Source: Methylobacterium isbiliense | GTDB lineage: Bacteria > Pseudomonadota > Alphaproteobacteria > Rhizobiales > Beijerinckiaceae | Length of the DNA stretch: 64,000 nt | NCBI RefSeq assembly: GCF_022179325.1 | Contig: NZ_BPQQ01000018.1 | Span: 170,486-234,485, forward strand | Direction of reading: 5' to 3' | Part shown: in pieces, positions 63,842-64,000 of the stretch | Layout: every line of letters starts with the position of its first letter | Position numbering within the stretch: the first letter of the stretch is position 1 | The notes under the pieces: model-generated | Databases searched by the model: none | Seen by the model: only the letters and a program-made list of their open reading frames with translations | Told to the model about the DNA's origin: nothing | Translations under genes and position numbers: made by a program

Positions 63842-64000
63842 GGGGTCCTCGGGGATTGTGCTCGGCTGGCCCGGCCGGCTCGGGATGTGGTACTGACGAG
63901 GACAGGCGCGACGACGGCGCTCTCCGAGGCGGTGACGAAGCCGGATGCCTGTCCACCCCGCGAGGGGTGTCAAAATATCGGCTTTCCGGATTGTAGCGTG

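Overview
The window is G+C-rich (about 70 percent by eye) over most of its length and reads as the chromosome of an alphaproteobacterium. The best guess is Methylobacteriaceae. This is inference from gene content: a CheZ-like C-terminus, FlbT, DUF1491, a TIGR01459-type HAD hydrolase, a LOV/HWE light-sensor kinase, a fused indolepyruvate ferredoxin oxidoreductase, and a dispersed intergenic repeat of a kind I associate with Methylobacterium.

Layout. 1-5 kb: end of a CheZ-like gene, a HAD hydrolase, a RibD-C-type reductase, and a ZnuD-like TonB receptor with a Zur-like palindrome and what looks like a decayed zur gene upstream. 5-15 kb: housekeeping genes (adenine deaminase, a YgjV-like/cNMP-binding fusion, HIT, NudC, DsbD plus redoxin, DUF429, NUDIX, beta-carbonic anhydrase, DUF1491). 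14.8-19 kb: a channel-like outer-membrane protein divergent from a Tat-exported sulfatase and its formylglycine-generating enzyme. 19.4 kb: a small peptide with a double-glycine leader. 19.6-24.5 kb: M50-CBS protease, phosphatidylserine synthase and decarboxylase, and an Atm1-like ABC exporter. 24.6-31.4 kb: flavodoxin-like reductase, FlbT, XRE regulator, fused Ior with a divergent Lrp regulator, and a response regulator. 31.6-34.4 kb: class GN sortase and its LPQTA-bearing VIT/VWA substrate. 34.6-40.2 kb: a peptide ABC importer operon. 40.5-46 kb: VOC protein, a frameshifted SRPBCC gene, a PAS histidine kinase with a truncated ATPase domain, and a LOV-HWE kinase.

46-56 kb is looser accessory DNA: three copies of a repeat element, a peptide with perfect WPSSSL repeats, a TadG-like VWA pilus protein, several small genes, a frameshifted gene, Crp and AraC regulators, and a GDSL autotransporter esterase. 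56-57.4 kb holds prophage debris (tape-measure start, membrane protein, integrase fragment, UmuC C-terminus). 57.5-59.4 kb is a markedly A+T-rich two-gene operon encoding a ParA/MinD-type ATPase and a SIR2-like protein whose stop and start codons overlap. This is my best candidate for an undescribed system, probably anti-phage. It ends about 800 bases from a displaced 3' half of tRNA-Arg(UCU), which still carries its terminator and marks the edge of a prophage running rightward out of the window (60.19 kb onward). Visible prophage genes are small early-type genes on the + strand and a compact minus-strand block of small membrane proteins, including a Pam3-gp28-like holin.

Starts were chosen by ribosome-binding site and family length. 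Family assignments are from motif recognition by eye; no database search was run.
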